A DNA stretch of 64,000 nt from CAVOOW01 sp963697675. Lineage in GTDB: Bacteria; Actinomycetota; Actinomycetes; JACCUZ01. The translations under genes and the position numbers were made by a program. The stretch covers positions 1,178,001 through 1,242,000 of the forward strand of contig CAVOOW010000006.1 of NCBI GenBank assembly GCA_963697675.1, read 5' to 3'. Shown one piece after another: positions 44,609 to 56,439 of the stretch; position 1 is the first letter of the stretch; each line of letters starts with the position of its first letter. A model generated the notes under the pieces. It saw nothing but the letters and a program-made list of their open reading frames with translations, made no database searches and was not told the DNA's origin.

Positions 44609-46360
44609 TCAGGGGGTCTTGATGCCGGCCGCTCTCAGTGCGTGGCGCAGGTCGTGCACCCGAGCGTCCCGGTGGTAGGTCGCATCCAATGGCTTGAGGT
44701 GGTAGGTCCTCTCGATGGTGGCCAGGATCGATGTTGTGTCGTATGACGTGCTGTCGACCGCTGAGTGCTTCAGCGAGCGGGCGATGACCAGTGCCGGTAT
44801 GCGCGTGCTGGGTCCGTACACGTCATGCGGACCGGGCGTTGCCAGCTTGCCCTGTCCGGGGGGCCGCACGTGGTCCCATTGCCCGCCGAACTCGTCGTAG
44901 GTCACAACCACAAGTGTGTTGCGCGCTTGCGGGCCGTTCTCGATCGCCTTCAGCAGGTCGACGAGGTGGGCCTCGCCATTCTCGGTGCTGGCGTAGCCGG
45001 GGTGCTCGTTCTCTGCTCCGTAAGGCTTGACGAATGACACGGAAGGAAGCGCGCCGTTTTGGGCTGCCGCGAGGAAGGCTTGCTCATCTTGTAGGTGTGC
45101 CCTGCCGGGTTGGCCTTCGCCGAAGTTCGCGAAATAGTTGAGCGGCTGGTGGTGGAACTGGAACAGGTTGCCGGCGCAGTACGGGTAGGTGTCGCTGGCC
45201 TTGTGGTCAGGGTCGGTGCAGGTGCCGGGTGTGCTGCCATTGGTCCAGCCAGGGCCGGCGACGTTGCCGGCCGCGTTGTCCCAGCCGCCGGAGTACCAGT
45301 TCCACGAGACGCCCTTGGCGCTGAGCTCGTCACCGATGTTCGGATAGACGGCGTCGTCGATGGCTGGCAGTCGCTTGGCGTCCGCCGTGCCTGGGGAGTA
45401 GGGCTGGCTGAACGGCTGAACGGTGTTCACCGCGACGTCCCCGCAGGCGCGGCCACCCGTCGTACCGAAGACAACCGTCGGGTCGGGACAAGCCTGAGTC
45501 AGCGCGTTGTCGGCAGGTGTCGGGTTGGCATACAGCGGTGTCGCGGCAGGCATGCCGTTCGCGTCCAGGACCGAGTGTGCCTGCGCCGCGGCGGTCCAAC
45601 CTGTCCATACCGGCGCGCGTGCGGCGACGAGGAACTGGTGGTTGAGGAACGACCCGCCGAAAGCTCCCTGGAAGAAGTGGTCGGCAACGACGTACTTGGG
45701 TGCGCCCGGGCCGTGCAGGTACTCATAGACCGGCAGGCCCTTGGTGTCGTAGTAGCCCTGCGTCAGGCCAGCAGCGTCGCTGCCAAGCGTGTAGCGGTCC
45801 ATCCGCCCACCGTCGAGCTGGAACTGCTCGTTGTAGAAGCGGTGCACGATGTCTCGGGTGCAACCGCCGGGGAGTGCTCCGGGCGAGTCCTTGAGCACAC
45901 CATTGGCCGCGAAGACGTTGGCTGGCGGGCAGGTCTTGTCCTCTGGCGCGATGTAGGCGTTGATGTTGAACGGTGAGTTCGTGAAGTGCGAATCCGCGGT
46001 GGTGCCGTCGGTCTTCGTCACCGTGCCGCAGTCGCCGGGCAGCGGGGGCGACGTGAGGTTGACGTCCAGCTGAAGAAGACAGCCGAAGGGCGCCCCGTTG
46101 GCGTCCACCTGCGTGCTGCGGGCAGCGTAGCCGTGGCTGCCGATGCCATTGACGGACTTGCCGTTGACCTTGCCCCAACCACCGAAGAGGTTGTCAAAGC
46201 TGTGGTTCTCCTCGTAGATGACCACGAGATGCTTGAAATGCCCCATCGCCGATGGTCCGGGCTTGGCCCTCGGCACCGCGCTGGCTGGTCCGCTGGTCAG
46301 GCCGAGTGCCGTGCTGGCCGTAACTGCGGCGACCGCCGTCACCGCGAGAATGCGTCGCAT
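44609..46360 (-). CDS. secreted phosphoesterase (acid phosphatase/phospholipase C-like)
   Basis: A 583-residue exported protein of the phosphoesterase family PF04185. A Sec signal peptide (MRRILAVTAVAAVTASTALG to ASAVP) is followed by HLVVIYEENHSFDNLFGGWG, the metal-binding EENxSFDNxFG motif. HFFQGAFGGSFLNHQFLVAA and the late block VVVTYDEFGGQWDHVRPP supply further ligands. Six or more Cys suggest extracellular disulfides. The family includes AcpA-type acid phosphatases and non-haemolytic phospholipases C. ATG 46358-46360 follows GGGAGGAA. It lies inside the segment bounded by the tRNA-Ala repeats. Confidence 0.9.
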   Translation of the reverse strand: MRRILAVTAVAAVTASTALGLTSGPASAVPRAKPGPSAMGHFKHLVVIYEENHSFDNLFGGWGKVNGKSVNGIGSHGYAARSTQVDANGAPFGCLLQLDVNLTSPPLPGDCGTVTKTDGTTADSHFTNSPFNINAYIAPEDKTCPPANVFAANGVLKDSPGALPGGCTRDIVHRFYNEQFQLDGGRMDRYTLGSDAAGLTQGYYDTKGLPVYEYLHGPGAPKYVVADHFFQGAFGGSFLNHQFLVAARAPVWTGWTAAAQAHSVLDANGMPAATPLYANPTPADNALTQACPDPTVVFGTTGGRACGDVAVNTVQPFSQPYSPGTADAKRLPAIDDAVYPNIGDELSAKGVSWNWYSGGWDNAAGNVAGPGWTNGSTPGTCTDPDHKASDTYPYCAGNLFQFHHQPLNYFANFGEGQPGRAHLQDEQAFLAAAQNGALPSVSFVKPYGAENEHPGYASTENGEAHLVDLLKAIENGPQARNTLVVVTYDEFGGQWDHVRPPGQGKLATPGPHDVYGPSTRIPALVIARSLKHSAVDSTSYDTTSILATIERTYHLKPLDATYHRDARVHDLRHALRAAGIKTP

Positions 46361-46686
46361 GTCATTCCTCCCGTGATGTGAGTACCGGTGGGTCGTTCGC
46401 GACGCTAGCCATCGATTAGCCGAATGGGAACGCACAAAAACGACAACTCCGTGAACGGTGGGCGACACGTTCGCCGACCAGTCGGGACGCCGCGGGCGAC
46501 CACATCGCCCGATCAGCGGCGACGTCGCCGCTCCCGCGCCCACGCCGAGATACCAAGATCAACACCCCCGTTCGGCGTCGTCTGCCGACCTATGCGGAGG
46601 GAGATGCGTGGATCATGTTCCGGCCGGGCCAACGCGAGTAGCGTTCGCGCGTCAGAGCTGTCAGCCGTGGGCGGAGGGCGGGCGGA
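46361..46686. other. 326-bp divergent gap
   Basis: No gene or clear regulatory structure is visible between the phosphoesterase start and the luciferase-like remnant; both are transcribed away from it, so it should hold their promoters. Confidence 0.3.
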
Positions 46687-47557
46687 GTGCGCATCGGGGC
46701 GGTGTTCCCGACCGGGGAGATCGGTGGTGATGCCGCCGCGATACGTGCCTGGGCACAAGGGGTGGAAGAGCTGGGGTACGACCACATCTTCGCCTTCGAC
46801 CACTTGTTCGGCTTTCGCGACAACCCTGCCCAGACGGCGGTCAGGCCGCAGACCGCGGCAGGCGCTGGGACGCGCCGCTGCTGTTGTTCAGCTTCCGCGC
46901 GGGGATCACCGAACGAGCGGAGCTCGCCACCGGTGTTCTTGGCGCCCCGATACGTCAGACGGTTCTGGTGCGTCAGCAAGCGGCTGGAGCTCGACGTCCT
47001 CAGCGGTGGCCGGCTGCGGCTGGGGCTCGCGGTCGGCAGCAAACGACGCGAGAGCGATGCCTCGAACGAGAACTACGAAAACCGCGGGCGCAGGATCGAG
47101 GAGCAGATTGCCGTACTGCGCGCGTTGTGGACCGAGGAAGCGGTCACCTTCGCCGGCGAGTGGCAGCGCCTTGACGGGGCGGGCCTAACGCCGCGCCCGG
47201 TACAGCGCGCGATCCCCATCTGGCTGGGCGGGATGTCAGACCGGGCGATCGAACGCGCCGCCCGCCTGGCCGACGGTTGGATGCCGCTGCCGATGGAGCC
47301 CGACGAGGAGGCAAGGGCAATTGTCGAGCGGTTCCGCCGACATGCCGACCGATGTGGGCGCGCCCCAGACAGTCTCGGTCTCGAGGCCTGTCGTCTCGTT
47401 CCGGAGGTGCCGACCGAGCGCTGGCGGCAGCTCAGGGACGGGCGGCAGCAGCTCGGGGCAACCCACTTGACCGTCCTGACCTACGGTGCCGGTCTGGGAT
47501 CGGCAGACGAGCACGCTGTCGGCTCTCGAAAGCATCAAGTCCGTCCTGGACCACTGA
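46687..47557 (+). pseudogene. luciferase-like F420/FMN monooxygenase, frameshifted
   Basis: GTG 46687 opens MRIGAVFPTGEIGGDAAAIR and WAQGVEELGYDHIFAFDHLF of an LLM-class oxidoreductase. Between about 46830 and 46985 the homologous sequence lies in another frame (DAPLLLFSFRAGITERAELA then TGVLGAPIRQTVLVRQQA). The first frame then resumes with LELDVLSGGRLRLGLAVG through IPIWLGGMSDRAIERAARLA. Near 47515 a third shift gives the normal tail LSALESIKSVLDH and TGA 47555-47557. The two early indels compensate, leaving an open but scrambled stretch of about 50 residues. It lies within the tRNA-Ala repeat-bounded block. Confidence 0.8.
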
Positions 47558-47674
47558 ACCGTTCTCGGCGATGGCGAAACGTGGTCAAGCAATTCGGAAA
47601 TTGATCCGCGCGGGACTGGCCAGCGCATCTCGTGACCATCGCGGCAAGGGTCTTCAACGGTGGCGCTCCAAGAT

Positions 47675-47738
47675 CGCGATTCAGGGCTTTGACCTGCGGA
47701 TATACGCGAAAATGCAGGTCATCCGAGGGTGGAGACGA
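47675..47738 (+). repeat. proximal copy of the 64-bp direct repeat, overlapping tRNA-Ala
   Basis: This partner of 44488-44551 begins CGCGATTCAGGG and ends inside the tRNA-Ala gene, sharing its last nine bases (TCGTCTCCA on the tRNA strand). GACCTGC and GCAGGTC in it form a hairpin just downstream of the tRNA, which may serve as its terminator. Confidence 0.75.
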
Positions 47739-47802
47739 GGGGACTCGAACCCCTAACCCCCGCCTTGCAAAGGCGGTGCGCTACCAATTGCGCCACGTCC
47801 CC
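47730..47802 (-). tRNA. tRNA-Ala (anticodon TGC)
   Basis: A 73-base tRNA without encoded CCA. Acceptor GGGGACG/CGTCTCC, D arm GCGC/GCGC, anticodon stem CCGCC/GGCGG with loop TTTGCAA (anticodon TGC), T arm AGGGG-TTCGAGT-CCCCT. Position downstream of gyrA with tRNA-Ile is typical. Confidence 0.97.
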
Positions 47803-47888
47803 CAGGCCGGCGGCACCCGGCCACCGGTGGGTAGATCCGCGACCACCGAGGTCGTCGCGTGCAAGTCCAAGGTTATGCCGTGCCCGAC

Positions 47889-48014
47889 CTAGCGGACCCG
47901 GTCGGTCGCCTCGGCCCACAGGTCTTGCTCGGCGTTGCGGTCGGCCGCAACCTTGCGCAGGGCCAGAGCCCCGCCGATGGCGGCAACGGCCACCACGAGC
48001 AGCTTCTTGGACAT
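47889..48014 (-). CDS. DLW-39 family micro-protein
   Basis: A 41-residue protein: MSKKLLVVAVAAIGGALALR then KVAADRNAEQDLWAEATDRV. One hydrophobic N-terminal helix precedes a charged tail with the family-defining DLW at 32-34. DLW-39 proteins are small actinobacterial membrane peptides of unknown function conserved beside the gyrA/tRNA-Ile locus. ATG 48012-48014 has GGAGGAG six bases upstream; the longer open frame runs into tRNA-Ile. Here it lies exactly between tRNA-Ile and tRNA-Ala. Confidence 0.88.
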   Translation of the reverse strand: MSKKLLVVAVAAIGGALALRKVAADRNAEQDLWAEATDRVR

Positions 48015-48047
48015 TTGCTCCTCCTGCGGTCTGCGGGCGTGCGGGAG

Positions 48048-48121
48048 TGGGCCTAAGTGGACTTGAACCACTGACCTCTGCCTTATCAGGGCAGCGCTCT
48101 AACCGGCTGAGCTATAGGCCC
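48048..48121 (-). tRNA. tRNA-Ile (anticodon GAT)
   Basis: A 74-base tRNA. Acceptor GGGCCTA/TAGGCCC, D arm GCTC-AGCCGGTTA-GAGC, anticodon loop CTGATAA (anticodon GAT), T arm GTGGTTCAAGTCCAC. No CCA is encoded beyond the discriminator A. Confidence 0.97.
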
Positions 48122-48168
48122 GCGTGCCGCGAAAGACTACCCCACGGCGTGATCAGCAGGCGCGCCCG

Positions 48169-48662
48169 TTACACGTCCTCGGTGAGAGTGACGTGCAGGC
48201 CGCCGACCAGGCTCGCAGCCAGGTTGTAGAGGAACGCCGCCAGGGTGCCGAGCGCCGTCATCAAGATCACGTTGATGCCGACGAGCAGTGCGGTGAGGGA
48301 GAACACCTTGCTGAACGCGATGTAGTCCAGGATGTTGACGCCCTGCGCGTTGTCACTCGAGCGCGTGACGCTCTCGACGGTCTGGCCGACCGAGTCGAAG
48401 ACCCCCATCGAGTCGAGCACCGACCACAGGATGCTGACGGCGACCAGGGTCACGATCGCCAGGCCGATGGCCAGCAGGAACGACAGCTTCATGACCGACC
48501 AGGGATCGACCCTGCCCAGGACGAGGCGGGCCTTGCGCGCCTTGGTCACCTTCGACGGCGCGGGCGCCGGCCGAGCCGCGGCGACCTCGGGGACGGGTGG
48601 CATCATCGCGGTCGGCTGGCTGCCGCCGCCCCACTCGCCGCGCTGCGGAGCGCTTGGCGTGC

Positions 48663-48666
<4 letters not shown>
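48169..48666 (-). CDS. DUF3566 membrane protein
   Basis: A 165-residue protein with a Pro/Ala-rich cytosolic N-terminus, then RLVLGRVDPWSVMKLSFLLA leading into one membrane helix, a short extracytoplasmic part and a second helix (FSLTALLVGINVILMTALGT). This is the DUF3566 family, conserved directly after gyrA in actinobacteria; its function is not established. GTG 48664-48666 overlaps the gyrA stop (GTGA), so it is translated together with gyrA. Confidence 0.92.
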
Positions 48667-51248
<2,582 letters not shown>

Positions 51249-51306
51249 AGGTGCTGTCTCCTTGCAGTGCGGGTACGGCGTCGCGCGCGGGCGTCGACTG
51301 CCTGGT

Positions 51307-53403
51307 CTAGATGTCGAGGAATCGGACGTCCTTGGCGTTGCGCTGGATGAACTTGCGCCGTGACTCGACGTCCTCGCCCATCAGCGTCGTGAACATCTCG
51401 TCGGCCTGGGCAGCGTCTTCGAGGGTGACCTGCAGCAGGATGCGACGCTCCGGATCCATCGTGGTCTCCCACAGCTCGTCGTTGTTCATCTCGCCGAGAC
51501 CCTTGTAGCGCTGGACGCCGTCGTCCTTGGACATCTTGCGGCCCGCCTCGAGGCCGGCCGCCGTGAGCACGTCGCGCTCGCGGTCGGAGTAGGCGTATTC
51601 CGGCCTCGCCGGTCGCGACCACTTCAGCTTGTAGAGCGGTGGCTGCGCGAGGAACACGAAGCCCTGCTCGACGACCGGGCGCATGTAGCGGAACAGCAAT
51701 GTCAGCAACAGGGTGCGGATGTGCTGACCGTCGACGTCAGCGTCGGCCATCAGGACGACCTTGTGATAGCGCAGCCGGTTGATGTCGAACTCGTCGCCGT
51801 TGATGCCGGTGCCCAGCGCCGAGATGATGGCCTGCACTTCTTGGTTCTGCAGGACGCGGTCGATGCGCGCGCGCTCGACGTTGAGGATCTTCCCGCGGAT
51901 CGGCAGGATCGCCTGCGTCTTCTGGTCGCGGCCCTGCTTGGCCGGGCCACCAGCCGAGTCACCCTCGACGATGAACAGCTCGCACTCTTCGGGGTTGGTC
52001 GACTGGCAGTCGGCGAGCTTGCCCGGCAGGCTGCCGCCGCCGAGCAGACCCTTGCGGCTGCGGGCCGCGTCGCGGGCCTTGCGTGCAGCAAGTCGTGCGA
52101 AGCCGGCGCTCTGCGCCTTGCGGGCAATCTCCTTGCCCTCGCTCGGGTTCTTCTCGAACCACTCGCCGAGGCGGTCGTTGACCACCTTCTGCACGAAGGA
52201 CTTCGTGTCGGTGTTGCCGAGCTTGGTCTTGGTCTGGCCCTCGAACTGCGGGTCCGCGAGCTTGACGCTGACGATCGCGACCAGGCCCTCACGGACGTCG
52301 TCGCCGGTGAGGTTCGCGTCCTTCTCCTTGAGGATGCCCCAGTCGCGGGCGAACTTGTTGATCAATGTCGTGAGCGCCGCGCGGAAGCCCTCTTCGTGCG
52401 TCCCGCCCTCGTGGGTGTTGATCGTGTTGGCGAACGTGTGGACGGACTCGGTGAAGCCGCTGTTCCACTGCATGGCGACGTCGAGCGACATGCCGCCGTC
52501 GATGTAAGCGGACTCCGCCTCGAACGACACGACAGTGCGGTGCACGGCCTCTTTGCGCGCGCCGAGGTAGTTGACGTAGTCGACGAGGCCGCCGTCATAG
52601 CGGTAGACCACCTCGGTCTGCGTCGTCTCCTCGATCTCGTCGGCGTCGCTCTCCTCCGTCGAGGCGGCGCGCTCGTCCTTCAGAACGATAGTGAGGCCCT
52701 TGTTCAGGAAGGCCATCTCGCGCAGCCTCGTCGACAGGGTCTCGAAGCTGTAGTCGGTCGTCTCGAAGATGTCGCCGTCTGCCCAGAAGGTGATCTCGGT
52801 CCCGGTGTCGTCGACCGGACCGCCCTTCGCGAGCGGGGCATCTGGCACGCCGTGGCTGTAGGACTGCGTCCACAGGTGGCCCTCGGTCCGGATCGCGACG
52901 TCGAGCTTGGATGACAGCGCGTTCACGACGGAGACGCCGACGCCGTGCAAGCCACCGGAGACCTTGTAGCCGCCGCCGCCGAACTTGCCGCCGGCGTGCA
53001 GCACGGTCAGCACGACCTCGACCGCTGGGCGTCCCTCGCTCTCGACGATCCCGACGGGGATGCCACGGCCGTTGTCGCGCACCCGGACGCCGCCGTCGGC
53101 AAGGATCGTGATCTCGATGCGGTCGCAGTGCCCGGCCAGAGCCTCGTCGACCGAGTTGTCGACGACCTCGGTGACAAGGTGGTGCAGGCCGCGCTCGCCG
53201 GTGGAGCCGATGTACATGCCGGGGCGCTTGCGGACGGCCTCGAGGCCCTCGAGGACCTGGATCGCGCTGGCGTCGTAGGTCGGCGAGTCGTCGCCCATGC
53301 GCGAACCCATCAGCGCGTCCGGAGCAGGCAACTCGACGGGGGTGAGAGGCGGCGACTCCTGTGGATCGGTCTGCTGCTCAACTGGCTCGGCAGGCTGGGA
53401 CAC
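51307..53403 (-). CDS. gyrB: DNA gyrase subunit B
   Basis: A 698-residue GyrB, the ATPase subunit of gyrase. The ATP-binding GHKL region has GLEAVRKRPGMYIGSTGERG, EVVDNSVDEALAGHCD, DNGRGIPVG and GGLHGVGVSVVNALS. The TOPRIM domain has LFIVEGDSAGG with the metal-binding DADVDGQHI. The C-terminus MGEDVESRRKFIQRNAKDVR is typical. GTG 53401-53403 opens a 35-residue Pro/Glu-rich extension before the conserved YDASAIQVLEGLEAV; a shorter start at MGDDSPTYD is possible. Confidence 0.97.
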   Translation of the reverse strand: MSQPAEPVEQQTDPQESPPLTPVELPAPDALMGSRMGDDSPTYDASAIQVLEGLEAVRKRPGMYIGSTGERGLHHLVTEVVDNSVDEALAGHCDRIEITILADGGVRVRDNGRGIPVGIVESEGRPAVEVVLTVLHAGGKFGGGGYKVSGGLHGVGVSVVNALSSKLDVAIRTEGHLWTQSYSHGVPDAPLAKGGPVDDTGTEITFWADGDIFETTDYSFETLSTRLREMAFLNKGLTIVLKDERAASTEESDADEIEETTQTEVVYRYDGGLVDYVNYLGARKEAVHRTVVSFEAESAYIDGGMSLDVAMQWNSGFTESVHTFANTINTHEGGTHEEGFRAALTTLINKFARDWGILKEKDANLTGDDVREGLVAIVSVKLADPQFEGQTKTKLGNTDTKSFVQKVVNDRLGEWFEKNPSEGKEIARKAQSAGFARLAARKARDAARSRKGLLGGGSLPGKLADCQSTNPEECELFIVEGDSAGGPAKQGRDQKTQAILPIRGKILNVERARIDRVLQNQEVQAIISALGTGINGDEFDINRLRYHKVVLMADADVDGQHIRTLLLTLLFRYMRPVVEQGFVFLAQPPLYKLKWSRPARPEYAYSDRERDVLTAAGLEAGRKMSKDDGVQRYKGLGEMNNDELWETTMDPERRILLQVTLEDAAQADEMFTTLMGEDVESRRKFIQRNAKDVRFLDI

Positions 53404-53655
53404 AGGTCACCTTTCCTCGTGGTGCGCAGCAGTCGAGACCCGCGTTCGGGGGTCTGGGGGCGGCTGTTCGCGCCAAGGTCGCATCGGGGTGCGAACTAGC
53501 CTCCATCCTACCTGTCCGGGAGCCCTGGAACGGCCATCAGGGCCCTCTGGGGACAACGGAGCCGTGCGAATACGGGTAGGGGTGACCCTCCCCACGCGGG
53601 AGCACCGCTCACGAGGCTCTCCGGCCGTCCGCCGCCCGACGCGGCAAGTCGGCGG

Positions 53656-54294
53656 TCACCCGTACGTGTCGCGAGGCCCACGGCCCTTGATCCGGAGCGC
53701 GCCACGCTTCCAGGACGGCGCGGAAGGGCCCAAAACGGTCACCTTGTGGACGGTGCCCTCGCCCAGCTCGGCTGCGAGCTGGCGAACCAGGGTCGGAGCG
53801 AGCATCCGCAGCTGGGTGGCCCAGGCGGTGGTGGCGGCGGCGACGACCAGCTCACCGTCCGCGAAGGACACCGGGGAGCTGTGCTCGGCGATCTGCGGTC
53901 CCACGATGGCCGGCCAACGGCCCATCGCGCCCCCGACGGCAGCGTCGGTCTCCCACCCGCGGTCGGCGACGAGCCGGTCGAGGGAGGACTCGAGCAGCTG
54001 CGGGTCACGGTCGTCCGGGTGGGCGCCGCTGCGGGCGGAGGTGTCGGCGCGGCGGCGGCGACGGGGGTTCTCGGCGGCGCCGTCGGGACCACTCGCCGCG
54101 CTTCGGCCGGCGGCACCGCCGGCCCGCGTGTCCAAGCCCCGTCGCTTGGCTTCGGCCTTCGCCGCAGCGAGTGCGCCACGGGCGACCTCGATGCCGCTCC
54201 GCCCGCCGGTGCTCACGGCGGCGGACTTCCGCGGACCTGACCCGGCCTCCTTCGCGGCAGGGTCGTCTCCAGCACGGAGCTGCTCGTCGGTCAC
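53656..54294 (-). CDS. dciA: DciA-like DUF721 protein
   Basis: A 212-residue protein. The N-terminal about 95 residues are charged and low-complexity (KAEAKRRGLDTRAGG, ENPRRRRRADTSARSG), followed by a KH-like DUF721 domain: RGWETDAAVGGAMGRWPAIV, HSSPVSFADGELVVAAATTA and LRMLAPTLVRQLAAELGEGT. DUF721/DciA proteins load or assist the replicative helicase in bacteria lacking DnaC. GTG 54292-54294 overlaps the recF stop (GTGA). The position between recF and gyrB is the standard actinobacterial one. Confidence 0.9.
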   Translation of the reverse strand: MTDEQLRAGDDPAAKEAGSGPRKSAAVSTGGRSGIEVARGALAAAKAEAKRRGLDTRAGGAAGRSAASGPDGAAENPRRRRRADTSARSGAHPDDRDPQLLESSLDRLVADRGWETDAAVGGAMGRWPAIVGPQIAEHSSPVSFADGELVVAAATTAWATQLRMLAPTLVRQLAAELGEGTVHKVTVLGPSAPSWKRGALRIKGRGPRDTYG

Positions 54295-55427
54295 CGCACC
54301 CGCCGTACCTCTCCACCCATGACATCCACGCGAGCGCCCGCGAGCGCCTCAGGGACATCGTCGGGCACGGCCGCGGTGACGAGCACCTGCTCGGCCCCGG
54401 CCACCAGCCCGGCCAGGCGCTCGCGGCGCTGCGAGTCGAGCTCGGCGAACACGTCATCGAGGATCAGGACGGGTTCGCCGTCGTCATCGGTGTCGCTGCT
54501 CAGCAGGTCGTAGGCCGCCAGCCGCAGCGCCAGCGCGAACGACCACGACTCCCCGTGGCTGGCGTAGCCCTTGGCCGGCATCGGTCCCAGCTTGAGCAGC
54601 AGGTCGTCTCGGTGCGGGCCGACCAGCGAGACGCCGCGCTCGAGCTCGTTCTTTCGCAGCTCGGAGATCGCATTGAGCAGCGCCCCGGACAGCATGTCCC
54701 GGTCGGCGACCAGCGGCACACCGTCACCCAGCGAGCACCGGTACTCCAGGGCCGCTGGACCGCCCGAGTCGGCGACCGCGTCATAGGCCTTGTCCACCAG
54801 CGGGCGCAGCGCGTCGACCAGCTCGATCCGCGCGGCCAGCAGCTCGGCCCCCGTGGTCGCCAGGTTCGAGTCCCACACCTCGAGCGTGCGCAGGTCGCCC
54901 TTGCCGGCGCGGATGCTCGCTCCGGCCGACTTGAGCAACGCGTTGCGTTGCCGCAGCACCCGGTCGTAGTCGGCGCGGACGCCGGCCAGCCGCGGCGTAC
55001 GTACGACAAGAAGGTCGTCGAGGAACCGGCGCCGCTCGCTCGGGTCGCCCTTGACCATCGCCAGGTCCTCGGGGGCGAACAGCACGGTGCGCAGGATGCC
55101 CAGCACATCTCGGGGCCGTGGCACGGGCGAGCGGTTGACCCGCGCCCGGTTGGCCTTGCCGGGGGAGATCTCGACCTCGACGAGCATGGCCCTCGTTCCC
55201 CGCGTCACGTTTCCGCGGACCACCGCCCGCTCCGCATTCAGGCGTACGAGCGGCGCGTCTGCGGCCACCCGGTGCGAGCTCAGCGTCGCGAGATAGCCGA
55301 CGGCCTCGACGAGATTGGTCTTGCCCTGTCCGTTCGGCCCGACCAGCGCTGTGACGCCGGGATCGAGGGGCAGCTCGACCTCGGTGTAGGACCGGAAGTC
55401 GCGCAGCGACAGATGAGTCAGGCGCAT
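54291..55427 (-). CDS. recF: DNA replication and repair protein RecF
   Basis: A 378-residue RecF, an SMC-like ATPase that helps load RecA at single-stranded gaps. MRLTHLSLRDFRSYTEVELP opens the protein. Walker A is GPNGQGKTNLVEAVGYLATL (about residues 30-49). The signature region near PMPAKGYASHGESWSFALAL and Walker B VLILDDVFAELDSQRR follow. All motifs and length are normal. It lies between gnd (43 bp upstream) and dciA (4-bp overlap). Confidence 0.96.
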   Translation of the reverse strand: MRLTHLSLRDFRSYTEVELPLDPGVTALVGPNGQGKTNLVEAVGYLATLSSHRVAADAPLVRLNAERAVVRGNVTRGTRAMLVEVEISPGKANRARVNRSPVPRPRDVLGILRTVLFAPEDLAMVKGDPSERRRFLDDLLVVRTPRLAGVRADYDRVLRQRNALLKSAGASIRAGKGDLRTLEVWDSNLATTGAELLAARIELVDALRPLVDKAYDAVADSGGPAALEYRCSLGDGVPLVADRDMLSGALLNAISELRKNELERGVSLVGPHRDDLLLKLGPMPAKGYASHGESWSFALALRLAAYDLLSSDTDDDGEPVLILDDVFAELDSQRRERLAGLVAGAEQVLVTAAVPDDVPEALAGARVDVMGGEVRRVR

Positions 55428-55470
55428 GTGGTCGGGCGGCCGCCGGTGCTCGGAGCGCTCCTTGGGGGGC

Positions 55471-56373
55471 TCATGCCGGGCTCTCGACCTCGCCCTTCGC
55501 GACCTTGGTCACCGCGTGCCCGCCGAACTGGTTGCGCAGCGCCGCGACGGCTTTCATCGCCGGCGAGTCGTCCTGCCGGGACGTGAACCGGGCGTAGAGA
55601 GCGGCGGTCATGACCGGCGCCGGCACGGCGTGGTTGATGGCCTCCTCGATCGTCCACCGCCCCTCGCCCGAGTCCTCGACGTAGCCACGGATGTCGGCCA
55701 GCTTGGGATCGGCCTCGAGGGCCAGGACGAGCAGGTCGAGCAGCCACGACCGGATGACGGTGCCCTGGGTCCAGGACTTGATGACCCCGGGCACGTCCTG
55801 CACGACGTCGGCGGCCTCGAGCAGCTCGAAGCCTTCCGCGTAGGCCTGCATGAGGCCGTACTCGATGCCGTTGTGCACCATCTTGGCGAAGTGGCCGGCA
55901 CCGACTGGTCCGGCATGCACGAACCCCGAGTCGCCCTCGGGCTTGAGCGCATCGAAGATCGGTTGCACTGCCGCGACGTGCTCGGGCTCGCCACCCACCA
56001 TGAGCGCGTAGCCGTTCTTGAGTCCCCACACTCCGCCGGACACACCTGCGTCCACGTAGCCGATGCCCATCGTGGCGAGGTGCGCGGAGTGGAGCTTGTC
56101 GTCGGTGAACCGTGAGTTGCCGCCGTCGACGACGATGTCGCCCGCGGCGAGCAACTCGCCGAGGTCGTGGACGGTGGCGCGGGTCGGCTCACCTGACGGG
56201 ACCATCACCCACACGACCCGCGGTGCCTCGAGCTGGGCCACCATGTCCTCGAGCGACGACGAATCGCTGACGTCAGGATTGCGGTCGTAGCCAACGACGG
56301 TGTGCCCGGCCTCGCGCAACCGCTCGCGCATGTTGCCGCCCATCTTGCCCAACCCGATGAGACCCAGCTTCAT
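55471..56373 (-). CDS. gnd: 6-phosphogluconate dehydrogenase, short NAD-type
   Basis: A 300-residue decarboxylating 6-phosphogluconate dehydrogenase of the short form, giving ribulose-5-phosphate and CO2. MKLGLIGLGKMGGNMRERLR is the nucleotide-binding motif, with DRNP at the end of beta2 typical of NAD preference. GDIVVDGGNSRF, DAGVSGGVWGLKNGYALMVG and the catalytic-Lys block GAGHFAKMVHNGIEYGLMQA follow. ATG 56371-56373 has GGGAGG upstream. Location between dnaN and recF is common in actinobacteria although the enzyme is metabolic. Confidence 0.95.
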   Translation of the reverse strand: MKLGLIGLGKMGGNMRERLREAGHTVVGYDRNPDVSDSSSLEDMVAQLEAPRVVWVMVPSGEPTRATVHDLGELLAAGDIVVDGGNSRFTDDKLHSAHLATMGIGYVDAGVSGGVWGLKNGYALMVGGEPEHVAAVQPIFDALKPEGDSGFVHAGPVGAGHFAKMVHNGIEYGLMQAYAEGFELLEAADVVQDVPGVIKSWTQGTVIRSWLLDLLVLALEADPKLADIRGYVEDSGEGRWTIEEAINHAVPAPVMTAALYARFTSRQDDSPAMKAVAALRNQFGGHAVTKVAKGEVESPA

Positions 56374-56404
56374 AGGTGTCGCCTCCCTGGCTACGCGAAA
56401 ATAT

Positions 56405-56421
56405 CCCTTACTCCTAAAGGG
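56405..56421 (-). terminator. short hairpin between dnaN and gnd
   Basis: CCCTT (56405-56409) and AAGGG (56417-56421) form a 5-bp stem flanked by TTTTT on one side and AAAATAT on the other, so it could act in either direction. The weak stem suggests partial termination after dnaN. Confidence 0.4.
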
Positions 56422-56439
56422 TTTTTCCCCACATCTTCC

